From: CAZBXD01 sp965216395
GTDB lineage: Bacteria; Pseudomonadota; Alphaproteobacteria; Micavibrionales; SZUA-601
DNA length: 64,000 bases
Assembly (NCBI GenBank): GCA_965216395.1
Contig: OZ244156.1
Location: 868,001-932,000, forward strand
Direction of reading: 5' to 3'
Positions 33,437 to 42,668 of this stretch are shown here, piece by piece. Position 1 is the first letter of the stretch. Every line of letters begins with the position of its first letter. The position numbers and the translations under genes were made by a program. Under the pieces are notes generated by a model that was not told the origin of the DNA, made no database searches, and was given only the letters and a program-made list of their open reading frames with translations.

Positions 33437-36124
33437 CTAAGCCGCGGCCATGTTTTTCAGGACATAGTGCAAGATACCGCCGGCTTTATAATATTCCAAC
33501 TCATCCTCGGTATCGATACGCACCAAAACCTTAGTTTCACGGGATGAACCATCCGGATAATCAATTTTGAGATCCAATTGATCGCCAGGGCTAAAGTCGG
33601 CCACACCCGTAATCGTAAAGGTTTCCTCGCCTTTTAAATTCAAGCTATGGCGCGTTTCACCACCGGTAAATTGGAGGGGTAAAACCCCCATTCCAATCAA
33701 GTTAGAACGGTGAATACGTTCAAAACTTTCCACAATCACGGCTTTGACCCCCAATAAACGCGTCCCCTTGGCGGCCCAATCGCGGGAAGAACCCATACCG
33801 TATTCTTTACCACCGATCACAACAAGCGGTGTGCCATCAGCAATATACTTCATCGCCGCATCATAAATCGGCATTTGTTGCCCCGTGGGAATATATTTGG
33901 TTTCTCCACCTTCGACACCGTTCAACATTTCGTTTTTAATACGAATATTGGCGAAAGTCCCGCGCATCATCACTTCGTGATTACCACGACGAGAACCGTA
34001 AGAATTAAACATATTCCGCTCAACACCATGCTCGGTTAAATAATTCCCAGCAGGCGAGTCAAATTTTATCGCACCTGCGGGTGAAATATGGTCCGTGGTT
34101 GTATTATCACCGAGCACAGCCAAAACATTGGCATTGACAATATCAACAGCATTATCACGCCCTTGTGCTAAATCATCAAAGAATGGCGGATTTCGGATAT
34201 AGGTTGACGAAGGTTGCCAATCATAGTTTTTACCTGATGCGCCGCCGATTTCTTGCCATTCTTGTGTGCCGGTAAATACATCTGCATAACGTTCTTGGAA
34301 CATCGCAGGTGTTAAACATTGGCTCAAAATCTCTTGAATTTCTGCCGTGGTTGGCCAGATATCTTTCAAATAAACATCGTGGCCGTTTTGATCTTGGCCA
34401 ATGGCGTCTTTCGTAATATCAATCTTCATTGATCCAGCAATCGCATAAGCCACAACCAGCGGTGGCGAAGCCAGATAATTGGATTTAACTTGTTGTGAAA
34501 TGCGTCCTTCAAAATTACGGTTCCCTGATAAAACGGAGGTCACATTGAGATCCCCTGCATCCACGGCATTCCCCACGGGTATGGGCAAAGGACCCGAATT
34601 ACCAATACAGGTGGTACACCCATAACCAACCAAGTTAAAACCAAGCGCATCCAAATCTTGTGATAAATTAGCCGCATCCAGATATTCAGTCACCACCTGT
34701 GACCCAGGCGCTAATGAAGTTTTAACCCAAGGTTTGCGCGTTAAACCCAATGCACGTGCCTTACGCGCCACCAGACCCGCCCCAATCATCACAGATGGGT
34801 TGGATGTGTTGGTACAACTGGTGATCGCGGCGATCACAACATGGCCATGATCCAATTCATACCCCTCACCTTCAACATTGATGGGTAAAGAATTGGGTTT
34901 GCCAGCGCGTTCTTGGGTGAGGTGCTTTTCAAACGCATGCGCCGCATCCGATAAATTAATTTTATCCTGTGGACGCTTTGGCCCCGCTATGGCTGGCTCT
35001 ACATCGCCCATATTTAAATGAAGTGTATCCGTGAAGATAGGCTCATCGCCTGACTTACGCCACATCCCCTGTTCTTTCGCGTAAGCTTCGACTAAGGCGA
35101 CCGTATCTTCATCACGCCCCGTAAAACGCAAATAACGCAATGTTTCATCATCAATGGGGAAAAAACCACATGTGGCCCCATATTCAGGCGCCATATTGGA
35201 AATCGTCGCCCGATCGGCTAATGTCATATGTTCCAAACCATCGCCATAAAACTCCACAAATTTGCCGACTACACCATGCGCACGAAGCATTTGCGTCACC
35301 GTCAAGACAAGATCGGTTGCTGTTGCCCCCTCTTTCAGTTTGCCGGTTAATTTAAACCCAACAACATCAGGGATAAGCATTGAAATTGGTTGTCCCAACA
35401 TCGCCGCTTCGGCCTCAATACCGCCAACACCCCAACCAAGCACGGCCAAACCATTGATCATGGTGGTGTGACTATCCGTACCGACAAGCGTATCGGGATA
35501 GGCCACAGTGTTTCCATTTTGATCCTCAGCAGACCAAACCGTCTTACCCAAATATTCTAAATTAACCTGATGACAGATCCCTGTTCCTGGCGGTACAACA
35601 CGGAAATTATCAAACGCATCCCGCCCCCATTTCAAAAAAGCATAACGTTCACCATTACGCTCAAATTCTTTTTCGACATTGGTTTGAAACGCCATATTAT
35701 GCGCAAAAGCATCCACCATCACTGAATGGTCAATTACCAAATCAACGGGCACCATCGGATTAATTTTCTCCGCATCACCACCAATTTTTACAATCCCTTC
35801 ACGCATGGCCGCCAAATCAACCACCGCCGGTACGCCTGTGAAATCTTGTAACAAAACCCGCGCGGGTCGATATGCAATCTCGTGGTTTGAGCTCTTTTCT
35901 TTCTGCCAATCAGCAATGGCTTGGATATCCTCTACTTTAACTGAACGCCCTTCTTCAAAACGGAGCAAATTTTCAAGAAGAACTTTCAAACTATTGGGTA
36001 GTTTTGAAATATCGCCGATTTTATCTTGTGCGGCTTGGAGAGAAAAATAATCATATTCTTTCCCATTCACAGACAATGTTTTGCGTGTATTGAGGCTATC
36101 TTGCCCCGTTTGGGTTTTTGCCAC
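33437..36124 (-). CDS. acnA: Aconitate hydratase AcnA
   Basis: 895 residues, normal AcnA/IRP-type length. [4Fe-4S] ligands: IAAITSCTNTSNPSVMIGAG and GYGCTTCIGNSGPLP. Other motifs: DSHTTMINGLAVLGWGVGGI, AGNYLTEHGVERNMFNSYGS then GNHEVMMRGTFANIR, and KEYGMGSSRDWAAKGTRLLG in the C-terminal swivel domain. It converts citrate to isocitrate in the TCA cycle. It is a single gene with its own terminator. Confidence 0.97.
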   Translation of the reverse strand: MAKTQTGQDSLNTRKTLSVNGKEYDYFSLQAAQDKIGDISKLPNSLKVLLENLLRFEEGRSVKVEDIQAIADWQKEKSSNHEIAYRPARVLLQDFTGVPAVVDLAAMREGIVKIGGDAEKINPMVPVDLVIDHSVMVDAFAHNMAFQTNVEKEFERNGERYAFLKWGRDAFDNFRVVPPGTGICHQVNLEYLGKTVWSAEDQNGNTVAYPDTLVGTDSHTTMINGLAVLGWGVGGIEAEAAMLGQPISMLIPDVVGFKLTGKLKEGATATDLVLTVTQMLRAHGVVGKFVEFYGDGLEHMTLADRATISNMAPEYGATCGFFPIDDETLRYLRFTGRDEDTVALVEAYAKEQGMWRKSGDEPIFTDTLHLNMGDVEPAIAGPKRPQDKINLSDAAHAFEKHLTQERAGKPNSLPINVEGEGYELDHGHVVIAAITSCTNTSNPSVMIGAGLVARKARALGLTRKPWVKTSLAPGSQVVTEYLDAANLSQDLDALGFNLVGYGCTTCIGNSGPLPIPVGNAVDAGDLNVTSVLSGNRNFEGRISQQVKSNYLASPPLVVAYAIAGSMKIDITKDAIGQDQNGHDVYLKDIWPTTAEIQEILSQCLTPAMFQERYADVFTGTQEWQEIGGASGKNYDWQPSSTYIRNPPFFDDLAQGRDNAVDIVNANVLAVLGDNTTTDHISPAGAIKFDSPAGNYLTEHGVERNMFNSYGSRRGNHEVMMRGTFANIRIKNEMLNGVEGGETKYIPTGQQMPIYDAAMKYIADGTPLVVIGGKEYGMGSSRDWAAKGTRLLGVKAVIVESFERIHRSNLIGMGVLPLQFTGGETRHSLNLKGEETFTITGVADFSPGDQLDLKIDYPDGSSRETKVLVRIDTEDELEYYKAGGILHYVLKNMAAA

Positions 36125-36229
36125 GGCATGCTCCTTTGGATAACTTAGATGAATAAATACATCATAGCATTATCATAGCTTAAGTTAAAGAAGCGGTAAC
36201 AAGAAAAGAAAAAGCATTTTAAGGTAAAC

Positions 36230-36946
36230 CTAAATCAATAGGTTTTTATGACCATAAGTTTCGTTAATTGATTTCTGCTCTTTTATAGCAGCTCTGGTAT
36301 TCGTATCAAAAAGGTCAAGTATCTCAGAAAAACTGTCTCCTTTTTTAAAAATTTCTATTATGTCAGATCTCGCTAGTGTGGAACATTCATCTTGATGACG
36401 CATAAATGCTTCATCAATTTTCAAAGCAGAAGAAATAACAGTAGCCTCAGGCGAAACCTCACCTTGCAAGGCTAAAACGCCTTGAGTATCAAATAACATA
36501 TATTGTTGGATCATTGGTCTTGAATATTTAAGCCCCGTCTCTTTAATAAAACCATTTTCATAGTGACTTGTGTAATAACCGTTATAACTAACCGTCTTAA
36601 TCGAGTAATTATTTAAAAAATTTTGTGGTTGTTCTTTTGAGCCATTTAACACAGAGATACCTACATTAAGAGAAACAACTTCGTTATCTAGATCATAATA
36701 AGTTTGCCGAAACGGTTTTGGTAATGAACCAAAAGTTTGATTTAACTCAATAATTTGATTTTTATCGTTATAATGGTTACGCCCATCAAAATATGTCACA
36801 ACCAAACCACCAAAATCAGGCCGATCAATTTTGTAGCGATATGATTTAGACATGCCATATGGTACACGTTTCGGCAGACCCAAAAATTCATCCACCGCTT
36901 GTTCAAACTTTTCTTGTTTTTCTGCTTCAGTTTTTTTGTTGGTCAT
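36230..36946 (-). CDS. Orphan protein with a MORN/YwqK-like region, function unknown
   Basis: 238 residues, AT-rich. The charged N-terminus (TNKKTEAEKQEKFEQAV) is followed by FLGLPKRVPYGMSKSYRY. The middle has repeated Tyr-rich strands (VVTYFDGRNHYNDKNQ, then SYNGYYTSHYENGFIKETG), similar in style to the stacked orphans at 2863 and 3671. The C-terminus is helical. A TTGACATAAA promoter lies upstream. It is located between acnA and a secreted-protein gene. The family is not recognised. Confidence 0.7.
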   Translation of the reverse strand: MTNKKTEAEKQEKFEQAVDEFLGLPKRVPYGMSKSYRYKIDRPDFGGLVVTYFDGRNHYNDKNQIIELNQTFGSLPKPFRQTYYDLDNEVVSLNVGISVLNGSKEQPQNFLNNYSIKTVSYNGYYTSHYENGFIKETGLKYSRPMIQQYMLFDTQGVLALQGEVSPEATVISSALKIDEAFMRHQDECSTLARSDIIEIFKKGDSFSEILDLFDTNTRAAIKEQKSINETYGHKNLLI

Positions 36947-36986
36947 TATTTAAGCCTTCTCATAGAAATATTTCTTAGCAACTCTA

Positions 36987-37015
36987 TGAATAAGGAAAAC
37001 AAAAATTTATGTCAA
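36987..37015 (-). promoter_or_regulatory. TTGACATAAA promoter for the 36230-36946 orphan
   Basis: Reverse-strand TTGACA at 37015-37010, then a 17-nt spacer and TATTCA at 36992-36987. Confidence 0.55.
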
Positions 37016-37032
37016 TGGCACTTTTGTGTTAA

Positions 37033-37695
37033 TTAATACCGCCCCAAACACGCATCAGCCACACGTTGATATTCGCGCAATGTGTCAATGCGCGCTTGGG
37101 CGGTGATGCGTTCTTGCTGCATCTGGTCATTGATACGATTAATTTCCCGATCTAAACTTTTTAACATCTGATCTTTAACATACTCAACTTGATACGCGGG
37201 ATAAGGCGAAGATTGTGGGTTTTGTCGGATAAAATTTTCAATATTTTGTTTAAAAATCGTCGCGTATTTATTACTCAAACGGCGGTCAACATTCACATGT
37301 TTGAGCTCATGCTCCAAAACTTGTTCATACAAACATGATTTTGGTTTAAGATGTTTGGCTAAGTAAACCGTAGGCGCCAGATTTATCGTCACATCAATAT
37401 TTTGATACCAAAAACAAGCTTTACCTGAATTCTGATCCTGTCGCCAAGAAATCGACACATTGGTTTCAACGCCCATTTCACCACGCATCAAGCCATTTAC
37501 TTGTGTGGCGTGATGATGGCTATATGGGGATATGGTTGAAATATCAAATTTTTCTAACTCAGCACTGGATTTATCTCTATTAATAATCATCTCTTGCGAA
37601 ACGGGCTGAACCTGAACCGACACAATAGGCGACATTGGGCATGTTGTTGCCATCGCTAAAAGAATTGGCGCTGAGGATAGAAATGAAACAAACAT
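37033..37695 (-). CDS. Exported protein with an HExxH motif, possible metalloprotease
   Basis: 220 residues. The N-terminus is hydrophobic (residues 3-18) and looks like a signal or lipoprotein-type leader. The centre has CLYEQVLEHELKHVNVDRRL, in which HELKH fits the zinc HExxH pattern. The C-terminal 70 residues form a coiled coil. Such proteins resemble small secreted Zn-dependent peptidases (DUF922-like), but a third ligand is not obvious. It stands alone, facing yggT. Confidence 0.65.
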   Translation of the reverse strand: MFVSFLSSAPILLAMATTCPMSPIVSVQVQPVSQEMIINRDKSSAELEKFDISTISPYSHHHATQVNGLMRGEMGVETNVSISWRQDQNSGKACFWYQNIDVTINLAPTVYLAKHLKPKSCLYEQVLEHELKHVNVDRRLSNKYATIFKQNIENFIRQNPQSSPYPAYQVEYVKDQMLKSLDREINRINDQMQQERITAQARIDTLREYQRVADACLGRY

Positions 37696-37845
37696 AAAGT
37701 TTTAATCCAACAAAAAGATAAATAACAAATCTATCATATCCTAGAGTAGTAAATATTCAATAACATCGATTAATTCTCCTTGCAAAATAGAAGAAAATGA
37801 CAATGATAAGGAAATCATCTTGATTAATTATAGGTATAGTATTTT

Positions 37846-38139
37846 ATGAACCCCATTTTCTTTCTTATTTACATGGTTTCAAAACTGGCCTTTTGGGTGG
37901 TTTTAGTTTCTGTGATATTCAGCTGGCTTGCCGCTTTTGGTGTTGTCAATATGCGCAATCCTATGATGGCCAGTATTTATAACGCACTCAATAATCTCAC
38001 CGAACCAATGTATCGGCAAATTCGACGGATTATTCCCACGCATTTCGGCGGGGTTGATATTGCTCCCATTGGCGTCATCCTAGCGATTCAATTTATACAA
38101 TATACGCTTATTTGGCTTAGTAACACATACGGTTTATAA
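37846..38139 (+). CDS. YggT family membrane protein
   Basis: 97 residues, two membrane helices (about 5-27 and 68-90). Signature AIYNALNNLTEPMYRQIRRI-like block: IYNALNNLTEPMYRQIRRII, and GGVDIAPIGVILAIQFIQY. YggT proteins sit in the inner membrane and have been linked to osmotic stress and to FtsZ placement or shape. It overlaps folD by 1 nt. Confidence 0.93.
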   Translation: MNPIFFLIYMVSKLAFWVVLVSVIFSWLAAFGVVNMRNPMMASIYNALNNLTEPMYRQIRRIIPTHFGGVDIAPIGVILAIQFIQYTLIWLSNTYGL

Positions 38140-39008
38140 TGGATAAAGCACATATCATTGATGGAAAGGCGATTGCCAAAAGTTTAAACAAAGAAACCAA
38201 AAAGGACGTTTCTTTGTTTACACAAACCTATGGCCGTGCCCCTAGTTTAGCCGTGATTTTAGTAGGCGAAAACCCAGCCAGTCAAATTTATGTGCGCAAT
38301 AAAGCAAAAATGGCCAAAAAATTAGGGATCGAGAGCCATATTTATACTTTGGAAGAAACAGTCAGTGAAAAAGAGTTAACCACGCTTATTGAAACACTTA
38401 ATCAAAATGAGAAAATTGACGGCATTTTAGTGCAACTTCCCTTAGCGGAACATATTAATAGCGCATCTGTACAAGCAACCGTTGACCCTGAAAAAGATGT
38501 GGACGGGTTCCACCCGATTAATGTCGGACGACGGGTTCTTGATCAAGACGCATTAACCGCCTGTACTCCTGTCGGTTGTATGATTTTGATTGAATCGGTT
38601 CTTAAAGACATCTCTGGTAAACATGCGGTTGTGGTTGGTCGTTCCCATATAGTGGGGCGCCCCATGGCGGATTTATTAATTCGCAAAAACGCAACGGTGA
38701 CCCTTTGTCATTCACAAACAAAAGAACTTAAAAAACATTGCCAAAAAGCTGATATTTTGGTTGTTGGCGTCGGCGTTCCTAAAATGGTTAAGGGTGACTG
38801 GATTAAAAATGGCGCGATTGTCATTGATGTGGGGATTAATCGATTGGATGATGGTACGTTATGTGGTGATATTGATTTTGATCAAGCACTTGATAAAGTC
38901 AAAGCCATCACACCTGTCCCTAAAGGTGTCGGCCCAATGACCATTGCATGTTTAATGCGCAATACAGTGATCGCCGCTACAAAGCGTCAAACGAATAAGA
39001 AAGCTTAG
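38139..39008 (+). CDS. folD: Methylenetetrahydrofolate dehydrogenase/cyclohydrolase FolD
   Basis: 289 residues of normal length. Signature stretches: AVILVGENPASQIYVRNKAK with the catalytic Lys, IDGILVQLPLAEHI, DGFHPINVGR, and the NAD(P) site VVVGRSHIVGRPMADLL with GDIDFDQ and TPVPKGVGPMTIACLM. It interconverts 5,10-methylene- and 10-formyl-THF. It is coupled to yggT by overlapping TAATG. Confidence 0.97.
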   Translation: MDKAHIIDGKAIAKSLNKETKKDVSLFTQTYGRAPSLAVILVGENPASQIYVRNKAKMAKKLGIESHIYTLEETVSEKELTTLIETLNQNEKIDGILVQLPLAEHINSASVQATVDPEKDVDGFHPINVGRRVLDQDALTACTPVGCMILIESVLKDISGKHAVVVGRSHIVGRPMADLLIRKNATVTLCHSQTKELKKHCQKADILVVGVGVPKMVKGDWIKNGAIVIDVGINRLDDGTLCGDIDFDQALDKVKAITPVPKGVGPMTIACLMRNTVIAATKRQTNKKA

Positions 39009-39017
39009 AAAACTGAA

Positions 39018-39290
39018 TCAAACAGTGATATCAAGATAAGAGCCACGCGGACTATTCGGGTCAGCCTCGGCTAATTGTGTTAAATCCGTCACGCCAGCAC
39101 TTAAGGCATTAACTTCACCACTGCGCACCTGTCCTTCAGTACCACTTTCACGTGGCTTTTCAGCCGCTTCAAGTTTTTCATCAGTTTTTGCCTTAATTTG
39201 TTGTTGTTGCGCGGCGCGCTCACTTCCATTAAGACGACCTTGTGCACCATAAACCTGACTAAGACCGGCACTTGGATCGAGAACTGGCAT
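39018..39290 (-). CDS. Small hydrophilic protein, function unknown
   Basis: 90 residues: MPVLDPSAGLSQVYGAQGRL start, a Gln/Ala/Lys-rich helix and an acidic C-terminus that ends GSYLDITV. It has no membrane segment. Codon use is core-like. The end PNSPRGSYLDI is reminiscent of small Rhodospirillales proteins with a conserved GxxLDI tail, but no function is known. It is convergent with folD. Confidence 0.65.
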   Translation of the reverse strand: MPVLDPSAGLSQVYGAQGRLNGSERAAQQQQIKAKTDEKLEAAEKPRESGTEGQVRSGEVNALSAGVTDLTQLAEADPNSPRGSYLDITV

Positions 39291-39448
39291 ATTATTATCT
39301 CCACATAAAATATCCTATGACCATAAGTATAGCGGACAAACCTTAACGTCTTCTTATCTCATAAAAGAATTCATGATTTATCTTTTGATCAAAACATATA
39401 TTTAACACACACAGGCATTACGAATGAACACAAAACCACTAAAAATTA

Positions 39449-39454
39449 TGTCAA
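39449..39454 (-). promoter_or_regulatory. Reverse TTGACATAAT element upstream of the small protein
   Basis: Same TTGACATAA block as before the orphans, here 160 nt upstream of the gene at 39018-39290, with no clear -10. The rest of 39291-39558 shows only an AT-rich region and a ribosome binding site for the next gene. Confidence 0.3.
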
Positions 39455-39558
39455 ATATTAACGAATTCTCAATAGAGTCTCCGTTATATTAGTTTTGTGA
39501 GGAATAAAGGTCTTACTATATGGCCTTTTAAGTGTATTTGTGTAAAAGGAATTCATAC

Positions 39559-40647
39559 GTGTCAGTTTTTAATATTGATCAACCTGAATATTTATACAGG
39601 TTAGCCAGATCGTCGACGGCTGAAGACCGGCAAAATCTGAGTGAGGCTATTGCGTCAATTTTGGCCACATCTTTAACAGAGCGCCAGAAGCAAATCGCCT
39701 CAGATATCTTATTGACCATATTAAAAGAAGCAGAAACCGATCTGAGACAACAATTATCAGAAAGATTGGCTGTCGAAGATGACATGCCAGAAGAGCTGAT
39801 GGAATATCTTGCTTGTGATGATGAATTTTGTGTCGCTGAACCGGTGCTCATTCATTCACCGCAACTCAGTGAAACTTTTTTGATTAATTTAGTTAAAGAA
39901 AAAACACCTGAATATTGGCGCGCCATTGCGCAAAGAAGAAAAATCAGTATGGAACTGGCCTCTCTATTAATTGGTATGAGTGACAATGAAACATTACAAA
40001 TTTTAGTGAGCAATCCAGGTGCCGTCATTGACGACACATCCATTCATTGGTTGGTCGGTGTAGCGAAAAACATGTTGGAACTCCAAGAACCAATACTGAT
40101 GCGCCCTGAAATCACCACCAAAATGGCGACTGAGCTTTATTGGTATGTTTCGAAAAATTTACGGCAAAAAATTGTTGATGAATTTCATGTTGATCAAGCC
40201 AAGATAGATCAGGCACTTGAAAGCATCATGCAAAATCAAATCCATGTAAAACAAGGGAAATCGAATATCACAGAGGATATGCGCGCCTATGTTAAACGCC
40301 TCAAAAATCGGGGACGTATTACATCGCATTACATGATTGACACCATCAAAAAACGCAATTTACCTTTATTCAAATGCATGTTATGCGAAACGACAGAACT
40401 TGAAGAACAATTCGTTGAAGATATTTTTGATAAAAAACAAGATAAAAAACTCGCCACAGCCTTAAGAAGTTTTGGGATGACGAAAGCTGATTTCACCACC
40501 ATTTATCTGCTGATACGCAGCCATAGCGAAGAAAGTCGTGTGACCAATTCGTCTGAATTAAATAAATTGCTTAATCATTATGATACAATGACGGTGGCAT
40601 CAGCGAATAATATTGTTAAAAAGTGGCGCCAAGAACAGCAATCATAA
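39559..40647 (+). CDS. DUF2336 domain protein
   Basis: 362 residues from GTG at 39559, chosen because AAAGGA lies 8 nt upstream; an in-frame ATG at 39532 has no such site. The protein is all-helical with HEAT-like repeats: LSEAIASILATSLTERQKQI, LACDDEFCVAEPVLIHSPQL and YWRAIAQRRKISMELASLLI. These are the DUF2336 family features found across Rhodospirillales and Rhizobiales. The role is unknown. It is convergent with pgk (2-nt gap). Confidence 0.88.
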   Translation: MSVFNIDQPEYLYRLARSSTAEDRQNLSEAIASILATSLTERQKQIASDILLTILKEAETDLRQQLSERLAVEDDMPEELMEYLACDDEFCVAEPVLIHSPQLSETFLINLVKEKTPEYWRAIAQRRKISMELASLLIGMSDNETLQILVSNPGAVIDDTSIHWLVGVAKNMLELQEPILMRPEITTKMATELYWYVSKNLRQKIVDEFHVDQAKIDQALESIMQNQIHVKQGKSNITEDMRAYVKRLKNRGRITSHYMIDTIKKRNLPLFKCMLCETTELEEQFVEDIFDKKQDKKLATALRSFGMTKADFTTIYLLIRSHSEESRVTNSSELNKLLNHYDTMTVASANNIVKKWRQEQQS

Positions 40648-40649
40648 AA

Positions 40650-41897
40650 TTATGCGTGTGTGCCACAGACTTCACCAAGATCACCACAAGAACCACCACA
40701 ACAATCAGTTAATTGCAATGCCGCTACAGCTGGCAAAGTTTTCCCTTCTAACCATTCAAGAAAAGCGCCACCAGCGGTTGAAACATACGTAAATTCATCG
40801 AATGTATTTGCGTTTTTAAGAGCCGAAGCCGTATCGCCACCTCCAGCAATCGAAACCATACGTCCTGTTTTAGTTTCTTGGGCAACAAATTGCGCCACTT
40901 GGTTCGTGCCATGATCGAAGGGCATTATTTCAAAAGCCCCCATAGGTCCGTTCCAGAGAATTGTTTTCGTATCAGCTAATTTTTGCTTAATCAAAATAAT
41001 TGTTTCATGGCCAATATCCAAAACCATATCATCAGATTGAATCACATGAACTGGCTTTACTTGGCTCGTTGCGCCTGCTTTAAATTCTTTGGCCGTCAAA
41101 ACATCCACTGGTAAAACCAAATCACAATCAAACTCTTTTGCTGTATTGATCACTTGTTTCGCTTGATCAAGCATATCCGGCTCATGCAATGAAGCCCCAA
41201 CATCAATACCTTTGGCATATAAGAATGTATTCGCCATCCCGCCACCTAAAACCAAAATATCCACTTTTTTAACAATATGATTTAAAACATCTAGCTTGGT
41301 TGAAATTTTAGCACCACCAACTATGGCAGCAACCGGTTTTTCTGGATTATCTAACCCTTTTGTCAAAGCATCAATTTCAGCTTCCATAAGGCGACCAGCA
41401 AAGCTTGGTAACATATGCGTAATCCCTTCTGTTGATGCATGGGCGCGATGCGCTACAGAGAAAGCATCATTGACAAAAACATCGCCTAGAACCGCTAATT
41501 CAGCGGCAAAATCAGGATCATTCTTTTCTTCGCCTTCATGAAAACGTAAATTTTCCAACAAACATATTTGCCCCGGTTGTAACGCACGAATAGCATGACG
41601 CGCCACATCCCCAATGCAATCAGAAACAAATTCGACATCTTGACCAATAAGATTACCCAATGCATGCGCAACCGGTTCAAGTGAATATTGCAAATCTTTC
41701 TTACCCTTAGGGCGACCAAAATGCGCGATCAAAGCAATTTTTGCACCTTGTGAGCGCAAGTCCATAATTGTTGGAATAACCGCATTTATGCGGGTCATAT
41801 CCGTAATTCTTCCCGCCACCATCGGAACATTTAAATCAACCCGACAGAGAACTGTTTTGCCAGTAACATGGCAATGATCAAGTGTTTTATAAGTCAT
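40650..41897 (-). CDS. pgk: Phosphoglycerate kinase with Cys-rich C-terminal tail
   Basis: 415 residues. N-terminal VLCRVDLNVPMVAGRITD and the substrate-loop IALIAHFGRPKGKKDLQY; hinge and nucleotide site ILWNGPMGAFE and GGGDTASAL. The usual family end (LEGKTLPAVAAL) is followed by an extra tail of about 18 residues containing four cysteines (DCCGGSCGDLGEVCGTHA). It makes 3-phosphoglycerate and ATP. The tail is unusual and could be a metal or redox site. Confidence 0.95.
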   Translation of the reverse strand: MTYKTLDHCHVTGKTVLCRVDLNVPMVAGRITDMTRINAVIPTIMDLRSQGAKIALIAHFGRPKGKKDLQYSLEPVAHALGNLIGQDVEFVSDCIGDVARHAIRALQPGQICLLENLRFHEGEEKNDPDFAAELAVLGDVFVNDAFSVAHRAHASTEGITHMLPSFAGRLMEAEIDALTKGLDNPEKPVAAIVGGAKISTKLDVLNHIVKKVDILVLGGGMANTFLYAKGIDVGASLHEPDMLDQAKQVINTAKEFDCDLVLPVDVLTAKEFKAGATSQVKPVHVIQSDDMVLDIGHETIILIKQKLADTKTILWNGPMGAFEIMPFDHGTNQVAQFVAQETKTGRMVSIAGGGDTASALKNANTFDEFTYVSTAGGAFLEWLEGKTLPAVAALQLTDCCGGSCGDLGEVCGTHA

Positions 41898-41944
41898 AAA
41901 AATATTTAACCAGATTCCCCAAAGCGAATAAACCTCTATCCGTA

Positions 41945-42652
41945 TTATTCATGTATTATTTCGATCTGTTCTGGATATGTCAGCGTTATAAATGGTCCAT
42001 TATAATGATCAAGCCAGCCTCGAACCCGAATTTTTTTTGACTTTAACCCCATAATATCAAACCCTTGATCTAAAAAACCATCCCGTTTTTTAATATCTAA
42101 TGAAAGCGTAAAATCAGTTCTCCAATCCTCACCAAAATTGAGATAAACACGTTGACCGCGCTCTACTACATCCAAAACAACGCCTTCAATAATTTGAAAC
42201 CCTTCAATTGAAGATGCAATATTTTGTGCATCAAGCACAGATAAATCTTTTTCAAAACCCATCAATTCGCGTTGATGAACGGTAAAAGAAGGCATCGTAA
42301 ACGCCTGCGCTAGATTATTCAAAATCAACTCTTTTTGTAACCACACACCATTGACCGTTTTTACATGTGCCACACGTTCTTGATATCGGTTATATATTTT
42401 TTCTTCAGGGAATAAACTAACCACTTTCCCAATATAGTTCTTTTTGAGAAAATTCTTTGCTTCTTCTTTAACAATAATACCACCTAGAACAATAGTTTCA
42501 TTATTTGAAAGACGAATCTTGTTTGGCGTCAGTACAGACTCGATGGTCACAAGCGTATCGGCCTTTGTTATTGAAATTGAGAAAAAAATTATTAAAATGA
42601 CACTTATGTAACGCACGTACAAAAACCCAGTTTTTGATAAGTAAAAAAACAA
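41945..42652 (-). CDS. Exported thermonuclease-family (SNase-like) protein
   Basis: 235 residues with an N-terminal membrane or signal segment (about 11-32). The OB-fold nuclease domain includes NETIVLGGIIVKEEAKNFLK and YQERVAHVKTVNGVWLQKEL. The catalytic Arg/Glu set of staphylococcal nuclease is not fully evident, so activity is uncertain. The C-terminal half is another OB-like domain (FGEDWRTDFTLSLDIKKRDG). It probably acts at the cell surface or periplasm. Confidence 0.8.
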   Translation of the reverse strand: MFFYLSKTGFLYVRYISVILIIFFSISITKADTLVTIESVLTPNKIRLSNNETIVLGGIIVKEEAKNFLKKNYIGKVVSLFPEEKIYNRYQERVAHVKTVNGVWLQKELILNNLAQAFTMPSFTVHQRELMGFEKDLSVLDAQNIASSIEGFQIIEGVVLDVVERGQRVYLNFGEDWRTDFTLSLDIKKRDGFLDQGFDIMGLKSKKIRVRGWLDHYNGPFITLTYPEQIEIIHE

Positions 42653-42668
42653 TATAACAGATTTGAGA

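Noticed and set aside
39424..39492. Small open frame of 22 codons upstream of the DUF2336 gene
   Set aside because: No ribosome binding site, no conservation evidence and ordinary AT-rich composition; it overlaps a TTGACATAAT element on the other strand.
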